Positions 11,799 through 22,799 of a stretch of 64,000 nt of DNA are shown here, in pieces. Position numbers and translations under genes: made by a program. The stretch covers positions 112,483,316 through 112,547,315 of the forward strand of contig NC_089222.1 in assembly GCF_963924675.1 (NCBI RefSeq). The letters are read 5' to 3'. Origin of the DNA: Phocoena phocoena (lineage: Eukaryota; Chordata; Mammalia; Artiodactyla; Phocoenidae). Under the pieces are notes generated by a model. That model was given only the letters and a program-made list of their open reading frames with translations. It did no database searches and had not been told where the DNA came from. Position 1 is the first letter of the stretch; every line of letters starts with the position of its first letter.

Positions 11799-12530
11799 GA
11801 TACCCTTGTATATTCTAGGTCTTTTAAATTTCCATACAAATTTTCACATTTATTTGTCCATTTCAACAACAAAAAAAAGGCATTGCGGTGACACAATATG
11901 GATAGAATTGACATCCTAACAAAACTGAATCTTCCAATTAATTAATATGTTATATCCCTTATTTAGGTCTTCACTAATCTCTTTTAGCAATATGTTACAG
12001 TGCTCAGTAAAAACATCTTACACAATTTTAGCTGAATTTGTGAATTTAGTTGAATTTATGAATTATCAAATTTATTGTTTGGTATTAAGTGTTTGATAAC
12101 TGTACTATAAATGGTAGTTCTAAATTTAATTTTTCAGTTGTTTGTTACTAGCATATAATTTTTTTTTTAAATTTAATATTGATCTTGTAGTCACTTATTC
12201 AGAGATCTTGCTAAATTCACTTGTTATACCAGGTAGCTTCTCTGTAGATTCTTTTGGGATTTTACATTGATAATCATGTCATCAGCAGAGAAAAGCATCT
12301 ATATCTCTTTTCTTGTTTGTTTGTTTGCTTTTGTCTTACTGCATTTGCTAGAACCTAAATTATATTGTTAAATAGAAGTGTTAAAATGAAACATCCTCTC
12401 TTACTTCTGATTTAGGCAACAAGAAAATTTCATCAGTAACTATGATGCTAGCAGTAAAGCTTAGGTTTAAACCCTCTATCTGTTTGAAGTTTTTTTTTTT
12501 TTTTCTAGTTCCAACTGATTAAAGTTAAAA

Positions 12531-12880
12531 TGGCAATATTCTAACACTTTCATTCTTTCTGCATGCCTCTATACTATCTCAAAGAGAAATTCTCCTTCAT
12601 CAGTTATGTGGTAACCTTGAAAGAAAAATATATGCTAGAAATCAGAATAAATACCTGATTCTTTTTTTATTCTAGTTACAAAAATAAAATGTTGATTCCT
12701 TTCATTCTTTGAATATCATAATTAATTTTTTTACATTTATGATCTCAGAGTTCAATGTATTCGATCTGATTAATTCATTGTGGTTATTGTCCTTAACTGA
12801 TGCTCAAATTTTTAAATCTTCTGCTAGTTGGACAGCCTCCTCTTGTTGGCTCCTGAGTCCTCTTGATAAAACCTTAGCTT
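12531..12880 (-). other. weak old L1-like stretch
   Basis: The segment 'gttggctcctgagtcctctt' near 12845 resembles a motif common in old antisense L1 copies, but the rest is too diverged to assign. It separates the old L1 from the younger L1 block. Confidence 0.3.
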
Positions 12881-13260
12881 ATTTTTTTATTAAACGTCTT
12901 TATTAGAGTATATGTGCTTTACAATAGTGTGTTAGTTTCTGCTTTATAACAAAGTGAATCAGCTATATGTATACATATACATATATCCCCATATCTCTTC
13001 CCTCTTGCCCCTCCCTCCCTCCCACCCTCCCTATCCCACCCCTCTAGGTGGTCACAAAGCACCGAGCTGATCTCCCTGTGCTATGCAGCTGCTTCCCACT
13101 AGCTATTGGTTTTATATTTGGTAGTGTATATATGTCCATGCCACTCTCTCACTTTGTTCCAGCTTACCCTTCCCCTCCCAATGTCCTCAAGTCCATTCTC
13201 TAGTAGGTCTGCATCTTTATTCCCGTCCTGCCCCTAGTTTCTTCAGAACCTTGTTTTTGG

Positions 13261-13804
13261 TTCCATATATATGTGTTAGCATATGGTATTTGTTTTTCTC
13301 TTCCTGACTTACTTCACTCTGTATGACAGACTCTAGGTCCATCCACCTCACGACAAATAACTCAATTTCATTTCTTTTTATGGCTGAGTAACATTCCACT
13401 GTATATATGTGCCACATCTTCCTTATCCTTTCATCTGTTGATGGACACTTAGGTTGCTTCCATGTCCTGGCTATTGTAAATAGAGCTGCAAGGAACACTG
13501 TGGTACATGAATCTTCTTGAATTATGGTTTTCTCAGGATATATGCCCAGTAGCGGGATTACTGGGTCTTATGGTAGTTCTATTTTTAATTTTTAAGGAAT
13601 CTCCATAGTGGCTGTATCAATTTACATTCCTACCAGCAGTGCAAGAGGGTTCCCTTTCCTCCACACCCTTTCCAGCATTTATTATTTGTAGATTTTTTGA
13701 TGATGGCCATTCTGACTGGTGTCAGATGATATCTCATTGTAGTTTTGAGTTGTATTTCTCTAATGATTAATGATATTGAGCATTCTTTCATGCTCAATAT
13801 CATT
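13261..13804. repeat. 544-bp direct repeat, left copy
   Basis: This stretch of L1 ORF2 and 3' UTR repeats at 14184-14727 (offset 923 bp). By eye I count only a handful of differences, for example gtcctgg/gtcttgg, aacactg/aacattg and gagttg/gatttg, plus a few near 13290. Both copies end in the same hairpin. Confidence 0.85.
13769..13804. repeat. hairpin, left copy
   Basis: The arms aatgatattgagca (13769-13782) and tgctcaatatcatt (13791-13804) are perfect 14-bp reverse complements around ttctttca. The L1 type I recognise continues from 'ttcatg' into a 'tttgttggc' segment without this second arm, so the right arm looks like a private insertion. Confidence 0.85.
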
Positions 13805-14183
13805 TTTTTTTTAAACATCTTTATTGGGGTATAATTGCTTTACAATGGTGTGTTAGTTTCTGCTTTATAACAAAGTGAATCAGCTATACATATACATATG
13901 TTCCCATATGTCTTCCCTCTTGCATCTCCCTCCCTCCCACTCTCCCCATCCCACCCTTCCAGGCTGTCACAAAGCACCGAGCTAATATCCCTGTGCCTTG
14001 CGGCTGCTTCCCCCCAGCTATCTACCTTACTACGTTTGTTAGTGTGTATATGTCCATGACTCTCTCTCGCCCTGTCAAAACTCACCCCTCCCCCTCCCCA
14101 TACCCTCAAGTCCGTTCTCCAGTAGGTCTGCGTCTTTATTCCTATCTTACCCCTAGGTTCTTCATGACATTTTTTCCCTTAAA

Positions 14184-14727
14184 TTCCATATATATGTGTT
14201 AGCATACGGTATTTGTCTTTTTCTTTCTGACTTACTTCACTCTGTATGACAGACTCTAGGTCCATCCACCTCACGACAAATAACTCAATTTCATTTCTTT
14301 TTATGGCTGAGTAACATTCCACTGTATATATGTGCCACATCTTCCTTATCCTTTCATCTGTTGATGGACACTTAGGTTGCTTCCATGTCTTGGCTATTGT
14401 AAATAGAGCTGCAAGGAACATTGTGGTACATGAATCTTCTTGAATTATGGTTTTCTCAGGATATATGCCCAGTAGCGGGATTACTGGGTCTTATGGTAGT
14501 TCTATTTTTAATTTTTAAGGAATCTCCATAGTGGCTGTATCAATTTACATTCCTACCAGCAGTGCAAGAGGGTTCCCTTTCCTCCACACCCTTTCCAGCA
14601 TTTATTATTTGTAGATTTTTTGATGATGGCCATTCTGACTGGTGTCAGATGATATCTCATTGTAGTTTTGATTTGTATTTCTCTAATGATTAATGATATT
14701 GAGCATTCTTTCATGCTCAATATCATT
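14184..14727. repeat. 544-bp direct repeat, right copy
   Basis: Partner of 13261-13804. Here the repeat is continuous with the rest of L1 copy B on both sides, so this is the structurally normal copy. Confidence 0.85.
14692..14727. repeat. hairpin, right copy
   Basis: Same 14-bp arms (14692-14705, 14714-14727) and 8-nt loop as at 13769-13804. It is followed by 'tttgatatttgttggc', which rejoins the normal L1 sequence. Confidence 0.85.
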
Positions 14728-17700
14728 TTTGATATTTGTTGGCAATCTATATATCTTCTTTGCAGAAATGTCTATTTAGGTCTTCTGCCCATTTTTGGAT
14801 TGGGTTTTTTTTTTTTTTTTTTGTATTGAGCTGTATAAATTGCTTGTAAATTTTGAAGATGAATCCTTAGTCAGTTGCTTCATTTGCAAATATTTTCTCC
14901 CATTCTGAAGGTTGTCTTTTTGGCTTATTTATGGTTTCCTTTGCTGTGCAAAAGCTTTTAAGTTTCAGTAGGTCCCATTTGTTTATTTTTGTTTTTATAT
15001 CCATTTCTCTAAGAGGTGGGTCAAAAAGGATCTTGTTGTGATTTATGTCACAGAGTAATCTCCCTATGTTTTCCTCTAAGAGTTTTATAGTGTCTGGCCT
15101 TACACTTAGGTCTTTAATCCATTTTGAGTTTGTTTTTGTTTATGGTGTTAGGGAGTGTTCTAATTTCATTCTTTTGCATGTAGTTGTCCAGTTTTCCCAG
15201 CACCACTTATTGAAGAGGCTGTCTTTTCTCCATTGTATATTCTTGCCTCCTTTATCAAAGACAAGGTGACCGTATGTGCGTGGGTTTATCTCTGAGCTTT
15301 CTATCCTGTTCCATTGACATATATTTCTGTTTTTGTGCCAGTACCATATTGTCTTGATGACTGTAGCTTTGTAGTATAGTCTGAAGTCAGGGAGCCTGAT
15401 TCCTCCTGCTCCATTTTTCTTTCTCAAGATTGCTTTGGCTATTCGGGGTCTTTTGTGTTTCCAGACAAATTGTGAAATTTTTTGTTCTAGCTCTGTGAAA
15501 AATGCCAGTGGTAGTTTGATAGGGATTGCATTGAATCTGTAGATTGCTTTGGGTAGTAGAGTCATTTTCACTATGTTGATTCTTCCAATCCAAGAACATG
15601 GTATATCTCTCAATCTATTTGTATCATCTTTAGTTTCTTTCATCAGTGTCTTATAATTTTCTGCATACAGGTCTTTTGTCTCCTTAGATAGGTTTATTCC
15701 TAGGTATTTCATTCAGTTGCAATGCTAAATGGGAGTGTTTTCTTCATTTCTCTTTCAGATTTTTCATCATTACTGTATAGAAATGCAAGAGATTTCTGTG
15801 AATTACTTTTGTATCCTGCTACTTTACCAAATTCACTGATTAGCTCCAGTAGATTTCTGGTAACATCTTTAGGATTCTCTATGTATAGTGTCATGTCATC
15901 TGCAAACAGTGACAACCTTACTTCTTTTCCAGTTTGGATTCCTTTTATTTCTTTTACTTCTCTGATTGTTGTGGCTAAAACTTCCAAAACAATGTTGAAT
16001 AAAGTGGTGAGAGTGGGCAGCATTGTCTTTTCCTGATATTAGTGGAAATATTTTCAGTTTTTCACCATTGAGGATGATGTTGGCTGTGGGTTTGTCATAT
16101 ATGGCCTTTGTTATGTTGAGGTAAGTTCCCTCTATGCCTACTTTCTGGAGGGTTTTTATCATAAATGGGTGTTGAATTTTGTCGAAAGCTTTTTCTGCAT
16201 CTATTGAGATGATCATATGGTTTTATTCTTCAGTTTGTTAATATGGTGTATCACATTGATTGACTTATGTATATTGAAGAATCCTTGCATTCCAGGGATA
16301 AACCCTACTTGATCATGGTGTATGATCCTTTTAATGTGCTGCTGGATTCTGTTTGCTAGTATTTTGTTGAGGATTTTTGCATCTATGTTCATCAGTGATA
16401 TGGGCCTATAGTTTTCTGTCTTGATGACATCTTTGTCTGGTTTTGGTATCAGGGTGATGGTGGCCTCATAGAATGAATTTGGGAGTGTTCCTCCCTCTGC
16501 TATATTTTGGAAGAGTTTGAGAAGGATAGGTGTTAGTTCTTCTCTAAATGTTTGAGAGAATTTGCCTCTGAAGCTATCTGATCCTGTGCTTCTGTTTGTT
16601 GGAAGATTTCTAATCACAGTTTCAATTTCATTGTTTGTGTTTGGTCTGTTTATATTTTCAATTTCTTCCTGGTTCAGTCTCACAAGGTTGTGCTTTTCTA
16701 AAAATTTGTCCATTTCTTCCAGGTTGTCCATTTTATTGGCATATAGTTGCTTGTAGTCATCTCTCATGATCCTTTGTATTTCTGCAGTGTCAGTTGTTAC
16801 TTCTCCTTTTGCATTTCTAATTCTATTGATTTGAGTATTCTCCCTTTTTCTCTTGATGAGTCTGCCTAATGGTTTATGAATTTTGTTTATCTTCTCAAAG
16901 AACAAGCTTTTAGTTTTATTGAACTTTGCTATTGTTTCCTTCATTTATTTTTCATTTATTTCTGATATGATCTTTATGATTTCTTTCCTCTACCAACTTT
17001 GGGGTTTTTTTTTTTTTTGGTTCTTCTTTCTCTAATTGCTTTAGGTGTAAGGTTAGGTTATTTATTTTAAATGTTTCTTGTTTCTTGAGGTAGGATTGTA
17101 TTGTTATTAACTTCCCTCTGTGAACTGCTTTTGCTACATCCCATAGGTTTTGGGTCGTTGTGTTTTCATTGTCATTTGTTTCTAGGTGTTTATTGATTTC
17201 CTCTTTGATTTCTGCAGTGATCTCTTGGTTATTAAGTAGTATATTGTTTAGCCTCCGTGTGTTTGTGTTTTTTAAACATTTTTTCCTGTAATTGATATCT
17301 AGTCTCATATTGTTGTGGTTGGAAAATATACTTCATATGATTTCAGTTTTCTTAAATTTACCAAGGTTTGATTTGTGACCCAAGATACAATCTATCCTGG
17401 AGAATGTTCCATGATCACTTGAGAGGAAGATATATTCTGTTGTTTTTGGATGGAATGTCCTGTAAGTATCAATTAAGTCCATCTTGTATAATGCATCATT
17501 TAAAGCTTGTGTTTCCTTATTTATTTTCATTTTGGATGATCTGTCCATTGGTGAAAGTGGGGTGTTAAAGTTCCCTACTATGATTGTGTTACTGTCGATT
17601 TCTCCTTTTATGGCTGTTAGTATTCACCTTATGTATTCAGGTGCTCCTATGTTGGGAGCATAAATATTTTCAATTGGTATATCTTATTCTTGTATTGATC

Positions 17701-17973
17701 CCTTGATCATTGTATAGTGTCCTTCGTTGTCTCTTGTAATAGTCTTTGTTTTGAAGTCTATTTTGTCTGATATGAGAATTGCCACTCCAGCTTTCTTTTG
17801 ATTTCCATTTGCGTGGAATATCTTTTTCCACCCCCTCACTTTCAGTCTATATGTGTCCCTAGGTGTGAAGTGGATCTCTTGTAGACAGCATATATACAGT
17901 TCTTATTTTTGTATCCATTCAGCCAGTCTATGTCTTTTGGGTGGAGTATTTAATCCATTTACATTTAAGGTAA

Positions 17974-18256
17974 TTATTGATATGTAGTTCCTATTACCTT
18001 TTTCTTAATTGTTTTGGGTTTGTTATTATAGGTCTTTTCCTTGTCTTTCGTTTCCTGCCTAGAGAAGTTCCTTAGCACTTGTTGTAAAGCTGGTTTGGTG
18101 GTGCTGTATTCTCTAAGCTTTTGTTTCTCTGTACAGGTTTTAATTTCTCCGTCAAATCTGAATGAGATCCTTGCTGGGTACAGTAGTCTTGGTTGTAGGT
18201 TTTTCCCTTTCCTCACTTTAAATATGTCCTGCCACTCCCTTCTGGCTTGCAGAAGA
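17974..18256 (-). pseudogene. L1 ORF1 C-terminal fragment
   Basis: ORF1p is the RNA-binding chaperone of the L1 particle. The minus strand reads LLQARREWQDIF, then RLLYPARISFRFDGEI and STTKPALQQVL, the conserved C-terminal domain. The frame has no stop at the usual position and runs on through the inter-ORF segment (KTYNNKPKTIKK) to 17974. Only about the last 80 codons of ORF1 remain because of 5' truncation. Confidence 0.85.
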
Positions 18257-18924
18257 TCTCTTGCCATCCTTTTGTCTCATTTCTCAATTTGATCAGAACT
18301 CAGTTACAATTTATTGAGTCCCTTCAATTATCTAAAATATTCATATTTACATATTTCTATCTATCTACAAAAAGTAATATTGGCATCCAATTAAATATTT
18401 TTTATTTTTGCAAAGACTAGCACATCTTCCATAAATGTATAATTAATGTTAAGACCAAAAAAGATATAAAGGATGATTTCAATTATACTTTGTCATAAAA
18501 TAAACAAGGATAAGGACAATTATTGTAATATTAAGACTTAAATGAGACTTTAAATAAGATTTAAAATTCAACTTTTTAAAAAACTTTTTCTAAACAGGTA
18601 GAATATAGTTATTACATGAAGTTAGAAAAATTTAGAATAAAGAAAGAAAGAAAAAAATTACAGTTATTCTACCTAGAGAGAATTGTGTAAGTAATTTAGG
18701 TCATAGGCTGCCATATATGTTTTATATGTAATCTCTTCGTTATCTAGATTTTGTATTCCCTATTAATTTGTGCATCCAAGAAAACTAAATTAAACTGTAC
18801 TTACTGTTTCTAACTAGCTTGATATTTGTTAATTTTATTAACAAAATATCATGAATACATTACATTTATATAATATAATAAAATACAGTTTAATGGCTGA
18901 ATAATAATATCAGTTAACATTAAC
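18257..18924. other. unassigned AT-rich DNA
   Basis: No gene is seen. Contains a short (GAAA)n-like run near 18640. Confidence 0.4.
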
Positions 18925-19072
18925 CTAATTAAGATTTACCATGTAACAAGTGCTGTTTAAAATGCTTTGCTTGCATAACTCAGCAGATATTTACAACTAT
19001 CCTAGGAAGGACATATTATTATCATTTTGCCCATTTTGCAATTAAGGAAATGAGTCACAAAGAAATAACCAC
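18925..19072 (-). mobile_element. MIR SINE, antisense
   Basis: It has the antisense MIR order: 'gctttgcttgcataactcag', then 'atttacaactatcctaggaa', 'attattatcattttgcccat' and 'aaggaaatgagtcacaaaga'. Ancient and diverged. Confidence 0.6.
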
Positions 19073-19093
19073 AAAGGGCTCACCAGGTTCCAA
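19073..19093. repeat. 21-bp direct repeat, left copy
   Basis: The 21-bp word 'aagggctcaccaggttccaa' plus one leading a is identical at 19660-19680. There is no A-rich tail beside the right copy, so a simple TSD is not proven. Confidence 0.8.
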
Positions 19094-19659
19094 AATCATG
19101 ACCTGAAACACTTTATAACACCATTCTATCATTTGTTGCTCCATAATTTATTTAACTGTTCCATCAGAGTTGGATATTTTTCCTGTGTCTTGTGGTCAGC
19201 TATTCGTAAATAAGCCTGCAATGATAGTCTTCTGCTCACATCTTTTCACATTTAATTCTTAGCGTAAATTCTTAGAAATGTTTTGCACAGCACTGAGGAT
19301 TTAATGATGGTTTGAACAATACCACCACTAATGAAAATCATTTAAGGAGCTTAGTACCGCCACAAAAAAGAGATTTAAATGAAAACTTGATTGTCCAATA
19401 TTTTATATCTCTTTGGAGATGTAAATTAATGTATTGAAATATATGTAAGATCTATTTCAAAACACAGAGGAATACACAAAAATCATGCAAAAAAAAAAAA
19501 AAAGGGAAAACAAAGATTTGAAGGATACATCCAAGACAGTTAACACTTGAATCATAGGGATACCTTTCTTCTTAGAAAAAAAAGAGAGAAGAGACAGAAT
19601 TGAACAAATAACTGAAAACTTTTTTCTTAACCTGAAGAAAAATCTCAGTGAACTGACTT
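19094..19659. other. unassigned segment between 21-bp repeats
   Basis: 566 bp without a recognisable gene. Contains a poly(A) run near 19487-19503 and an A/G-rich stretch at about 19575-19600. Confidence 0.4.
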
Positions 19660-19680
19660 AAAGGGCTCACCAGGTTCCAA
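19660..19680. repeat. 21-bp direct repeat, right copy
   Basis: Exact partner of 19073-19093. Confidence 0.8.
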
Positions 19681-19854
19681 GCAGAATTGATGCCTTAGCT
19701 GGAGCTTATTGAAGACAAAGGCACATTAGTATGGCAAATGGTTAACTATGTATAAAATTTTTAACTAGGAAATTTAAAAGATTAAAAGAGAATTCTAAGA
19801 TCATAAAGGAAGCATCAACATTCATAGGGCAGAGGTTAAAGAAAAAGGGTTTGG

Positions 19855-20053
19855 GGCCTCCCTGGTGGTGCAGTGGTTGAGAGTCCGCTTGCCGATGCAG
19901 GGGACACAGGTTCGTGCCCCGGTCCGGGAGGATCCCACGTGCCGCGGAGCGGCTAGGCCCGTGAGCCATGACCACTGAGCCTGTGCGTCCGGAGCCTGTG
20001 CTCCGCAAAGGGAGAGGCTACAGCAGTGAGAGGCCCGCGTACCACAAAAAAAA
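19855..20053 (+). mobile_element. CHR-type tRNA-derived SINE, sense
   Basis: A complete SINE from 'ggcctccctggtggtgcagt' to an A tail at 20045-20058. An A-box-like tggtgcagtgg lies at 19866-19876 and a B-box-like ggttcgtgccc at 19909-19919, the pol III promoter inherited from a tRNA-Glu ancestor. It is flanked by an imperfect TSD aaaaagggtttgg (19842-19854) / aaaaagtgtttgg (20054-20066). High similarity to the other SINEs here indicates a recent insertion. Strongest clue to a cetacean source. Confidence 0.92.
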
Positions 20054-20066
20054 AAAAAGTGTTTGG

Positions 20067-21829
20067 AATTATTAAAATTTAGAAACTTAGAGAGGATCCC
20101 AAAGGACAGGGAACCAAACCTCTAGTGGGAGACAGGAGGACCCCGATCAGCCAGTGCTGCAGTCCATGATGGGGGTCAATGTGGTTGATTTTGGAAGTAT
20201 TAGCAAAATAGCACATTGGATTCAGCTACTTCTGCAGAAGGAACTGCTACAGCTGCATGAGATAGTGTTGCCTAGTGACATTTACAGGAACCATTAGCAA
20301 ATAGGATGTTTGCAGGAAGCAAAGAGGAAGAGAAGTCCCTTCTTTCTCCAACCTCATAGACTCCTTCTTCTGTCTCCTTTGGCTGAGCCTGACAGAGTAA
20401 TAGTTGAGAAGATGGAAATAAAGTTTTCAGGACGCCAGCTTTAGTATCATAAAGAGTAATGAGAAAGAAAGGATTTGAGCTGAGACACAAAATATATTGT
20501 TTATTATACTAGCTATAAATAAAGTGAATTTTCTAATAAAATCAGAGACTATTGGTATAAAAAAATTATGTTTACCAAAACCCAGCAACATACAGTTTCT
20601 AGAGAGAGATAGCCTTCATCTCCATGATTTTTCAAAATTTCATAGAAGTTCTATTGAATGTTATGTACCAGTAAAATATAAGTATCAGAATTAGAATACA
20701 AATTGTGCTGGAAAGAGAGGCAATATTGCAGGAAATATTGCACAGGGAAAAGATTGATTTAAGGGTCAGTAGTAAACTGCAACTAGGAAGATTAAAGTAG
20801 AATTTAAAATGCAATTCAAATCTAGGGAACTGTAGGGAAGAAACTGGAGAAAAGTCTGGAAGCTACAAGGAGAAAGGAGAACACTTATAACACCCGAAGA
20901 CCTACTGTTACCAAAGGTATGAAGAGGAAAAATCCACCACTTGAGAAGCCTACAGGGGAAGAAGTATCCTCAAGGAAAGGTAATCGTAAGTCAGAGCAAA
21001 AAGAGAAAGGAAGCATTTAGCAGAAGTTTGAGAAGAGTCTATTTTGCTTATAGCAATCCCTGGGTTTCAGATCCAAGTGTAAGGTTTCAGAAGTTGGGAA
21101 GAAGCTGAGAGATCACGTTAGAATGGACATTACCCACAGCAATATGGAAATTAAAGTGTGGGAAATGAGGAGTGATCCTGACCTAGGCTTCTTGCTGTGG
21201 ACAAGATAAGCAGGGATAAAGAGTTTAATCATAATAATATCTTCATAGCAGAAAGTGGAGATGAAGGATTTTAGGATCATGGGAAGGGGATGATTTAACA
21301 GATTCCCTTTCAATTTAACAGACAACGAAGTCCCTGTGAAACAGAAATATATTACCTGCTCTTCACATGACTAACTGGCTGAAAACCTTTGTCCTACTTC
21401 CATGCTAATAAACAGGTAACATTTCACCATTCCAGATTTAATGTACACATAATCTAATTTTAAAATTAAATCTCATCGAAATTTCAGTTAGTTATTAAGC
21501 AAACTGGTTATCTCTTGGGTGCTAATGAAATATCTGTAAGTACCTATTCATGCACAAACAAATGCTCTTAACTACAAATTACACTTATTTGAGAATGTTT
21601 TAGAAGTAAGTGAGAATGGTACAATTTATGATCAACTTGTCCTCTATCTAAGGTTTTAACAATCTCTATATAAATTATATATCTGGAAAAAACAGATTTC
21701 CTATTTACTGCTTTAATATTCCATTGCCTATAGTAATAACAATTTTATTAATTTTTAAAATAGTTAAATCTATAAATCATTGTTTATAAAATTTATACAT
21801 TGATTAAATACCAAGAAAATATCACTTTA
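20067..21829. other. unassigned intergenic DNA
   Basis: About 1.8 kb with a somewhat higher GC patch at 20100-20420 that could be part of an old LTR element, but I cannot name it. No gene-like open frame is supported: those at 20272-20490 and 21113-21325 show no family features. Confidence 0.4.
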
Positions 21830-22465
21830 TGGTAGGCAGAATTCTATGTTGGTCTCTAATATTTGTGCCTGCTGGTGATGACACTATATAATCTCCCTGC
21901 CCTCCTTGAGTGTGGACCTAAACTATGGATATAATGGAGGAAAACACTTGTGAATAGGTTAGGTTAGATGGCACAGTTGATTCTCAGAGTGAGAGTGAGA
22001 GAGAAAGAGATACATTGACAAATTGATGAGATTGGTGAGCCTGGCATAATCAGGGGAACTCTTAAAGAGATTAGAAGTGTGAGAGGGATTGGACATGAGT
22101 GATAATGAAGGAAATACTTTACAGCTGGCTTTCTTTGAAGATAAAGGGAACTATGTGGGAAGGAATGAGAATGGCATATGAGGCCTAAGAATGGCTCTTA
22201 ATTGATAGCCAGCAAGGAAATAAGGATCTCAGTCCCATAACCATAAGAAATTTAATTCTTCCACAACTATATGAGCTAAGAAGAGGATACCGAGCTGTAG
22301 ATGAGAAAACTTCCTGGCCAACACCTTGATTTTGCCCGTTTGAGGCCCTGAGGAGCGAATATAGTCATGCCATGTCCAGATTTCTGGCCTACAGAATTTT
22401 GAGCAAATATGTGGGCTTCATTGAAGCCACTAGGTTTGCAGTAATATGTTACACAGCCATAAAAA
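21830..22465 (+). mobile_element. ERVL-MaLR-type LTR, sense
   Basis: The right half has the typical 3' part of MLT1-grade LTRs: 'caacaccttgattttgccc', 'gatttctggcctacagaatt' and 'gtttgcagtaatatgttaca' followed by 'gccataaaaaacaca'. The left half, from 'ggtaggcagaattctatg', fits the usual LTR start. Diverged; an open frame at 22372-22644 begins in the LTR and is fortuitous. Confidence 0.6.
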
Positions 22466-22799
22466 ACACAATACCCCCTTTTTTAAAGAAAAGATCAAGC
22501 ATGATATTTAACTTAAAAGGAAACATTCCTGTGAATCACTCAGCGTTTAAAGAACTAATCAGTGTGAGAAAATCCAATAATTTTAATTCATGTTGCTTAT
22601 CACATCAACTCACTGTTTTCACTTACCATGGTAATCTTGTTTAAGATTTGTTATTCCAAATGGCAGTCTACTTAAGTCATCATGCTCATAAGAATCAAGT
22701 CACAGGAAAGTGGAGGAGTGCGTAAAAGTGTATTTTGTTTCAATAATGATAGAGTAAAATGTGTTCTATTTCTAAATGACCATTTTCTTAAATTTGCAA
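22466..22799. other. unassigned DNA
   Basis: AT-rich and featureless at this resolution. Confidence 0.35.

Larger units (their letters stand above)
10080..12530 (-). mobile_element. ancient L1, antisense, split by a solo LTR
   Basis: An old L1 read backwards, with its 3' end at left. It has the 3' UTR-like 'gaggtttaatttacatatag', then the antisense ORF2 C-terminal words 'ggagtggaatgtcgggatcc', 'aactttctaagaaactgcca' and 'ccatatccttggcaacact', then RT-side words 'aattgacatcctaacaaa', 'gtcatcagcagagaaaagc' and 'gttaaatagaagtgttaaaa'. Reading frames are destroyed throughout. The copy is interrupted at 10431-10760 by an LTR whose removal rejoins the L1 sequence. Confidence 0.7.
12881..13804 (-). 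mobile_element. L1 3'-end copy A, antisense
   Basis: Antisense cetartiodactyl L1 3' end: a T-run, 'gttagtttctgctttataac', the C-rich 'cctccctccctcccaccctcc', and 'atgtgttagcatatggtatt', then the end of ORF2. The terminal ORF2 frame survives on the minus strand over 13217-13498. The copy stops at 13804 exactly where the T-run of the next L1 starts. The 3' UTR part (12881-13260) differs clearly from that of the neighbouring L1, but 13261-13804 is nearly identical to 14184-14727. Confidence 0.85.
14182..17995 (-). pseudogene. L1 ORF2 (endonuclease-reverse transcriptase) pseudogene
   Basis: ORF2p nicks DNA with an APE-type endonuclease and copies L1 RNA at the nick. Pieces in order on the minus strand: endonuclease part 17333-17548 (with LIDTYRTFHP and SRIDCILGHK), linker 16952-17308, RT N-part 16213-16944 ([20 protein letters not shown], then [15 protein letters not shown]), RT palm 15896-16216 ([14 protein letters not shown], with the first catalytic Asp), 15709-16023 (LFADDM, catalytic pair intact), thumb and C-domain 15140-15712, and C-terminus 14182-14421. 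Frame shifts occur near 16030 (palm) and 15710, and the endonuclease N-part is broken. The protein cannot be made. The usual start Met of ORF2 is lost near 17995. Confidence 0.9.
13805..18256 (-). mobile_element. L1 copy B, 4.45 kb, antisense, 5'-truncated
   Basis: A fairly well preserved cetartiodactyl L1 read backwards: T-run (A tail) at 13805, 3' UTR to about 14180, ORF2 from about 14180 to 17995, and the ORF1 C-terminus to 18256, where similarity stops abruptly. No TSD is obvious: the left end abuts L1 copy A instead of host DNA, and the sequence right of 18256 does not match either left flank. Frames are long but broken by frameshifts and stops. Youngest-looking long L1 in the window. 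Confidence 0.9.

Noticed and set aside
13261..14727. A very long (544-bp) target-site duplication around a 3' UTR insertion
   Set aside because: The right copy is colinear with normal L1 sequence on both sides at the expected position, which an independent target duplication would not produce.
15140..17548. Long minus-strand open frames (up to 243 codons) as a host gene
   Set aside because: They carry L1 endonuclease and reverse transcriptase motifs in L1 order, with frameshifts between pieces. This is an L1 ORF2 pseudogene.
19866..19919. tRNA gene suggested by A- and B-box-like motifs
   Set aside because: The boxes belong to the tRNA-derived head of a SINE. No cloverleaf with an acceptor stem is apparent, and the same sequence recurs in the other SINE copies.
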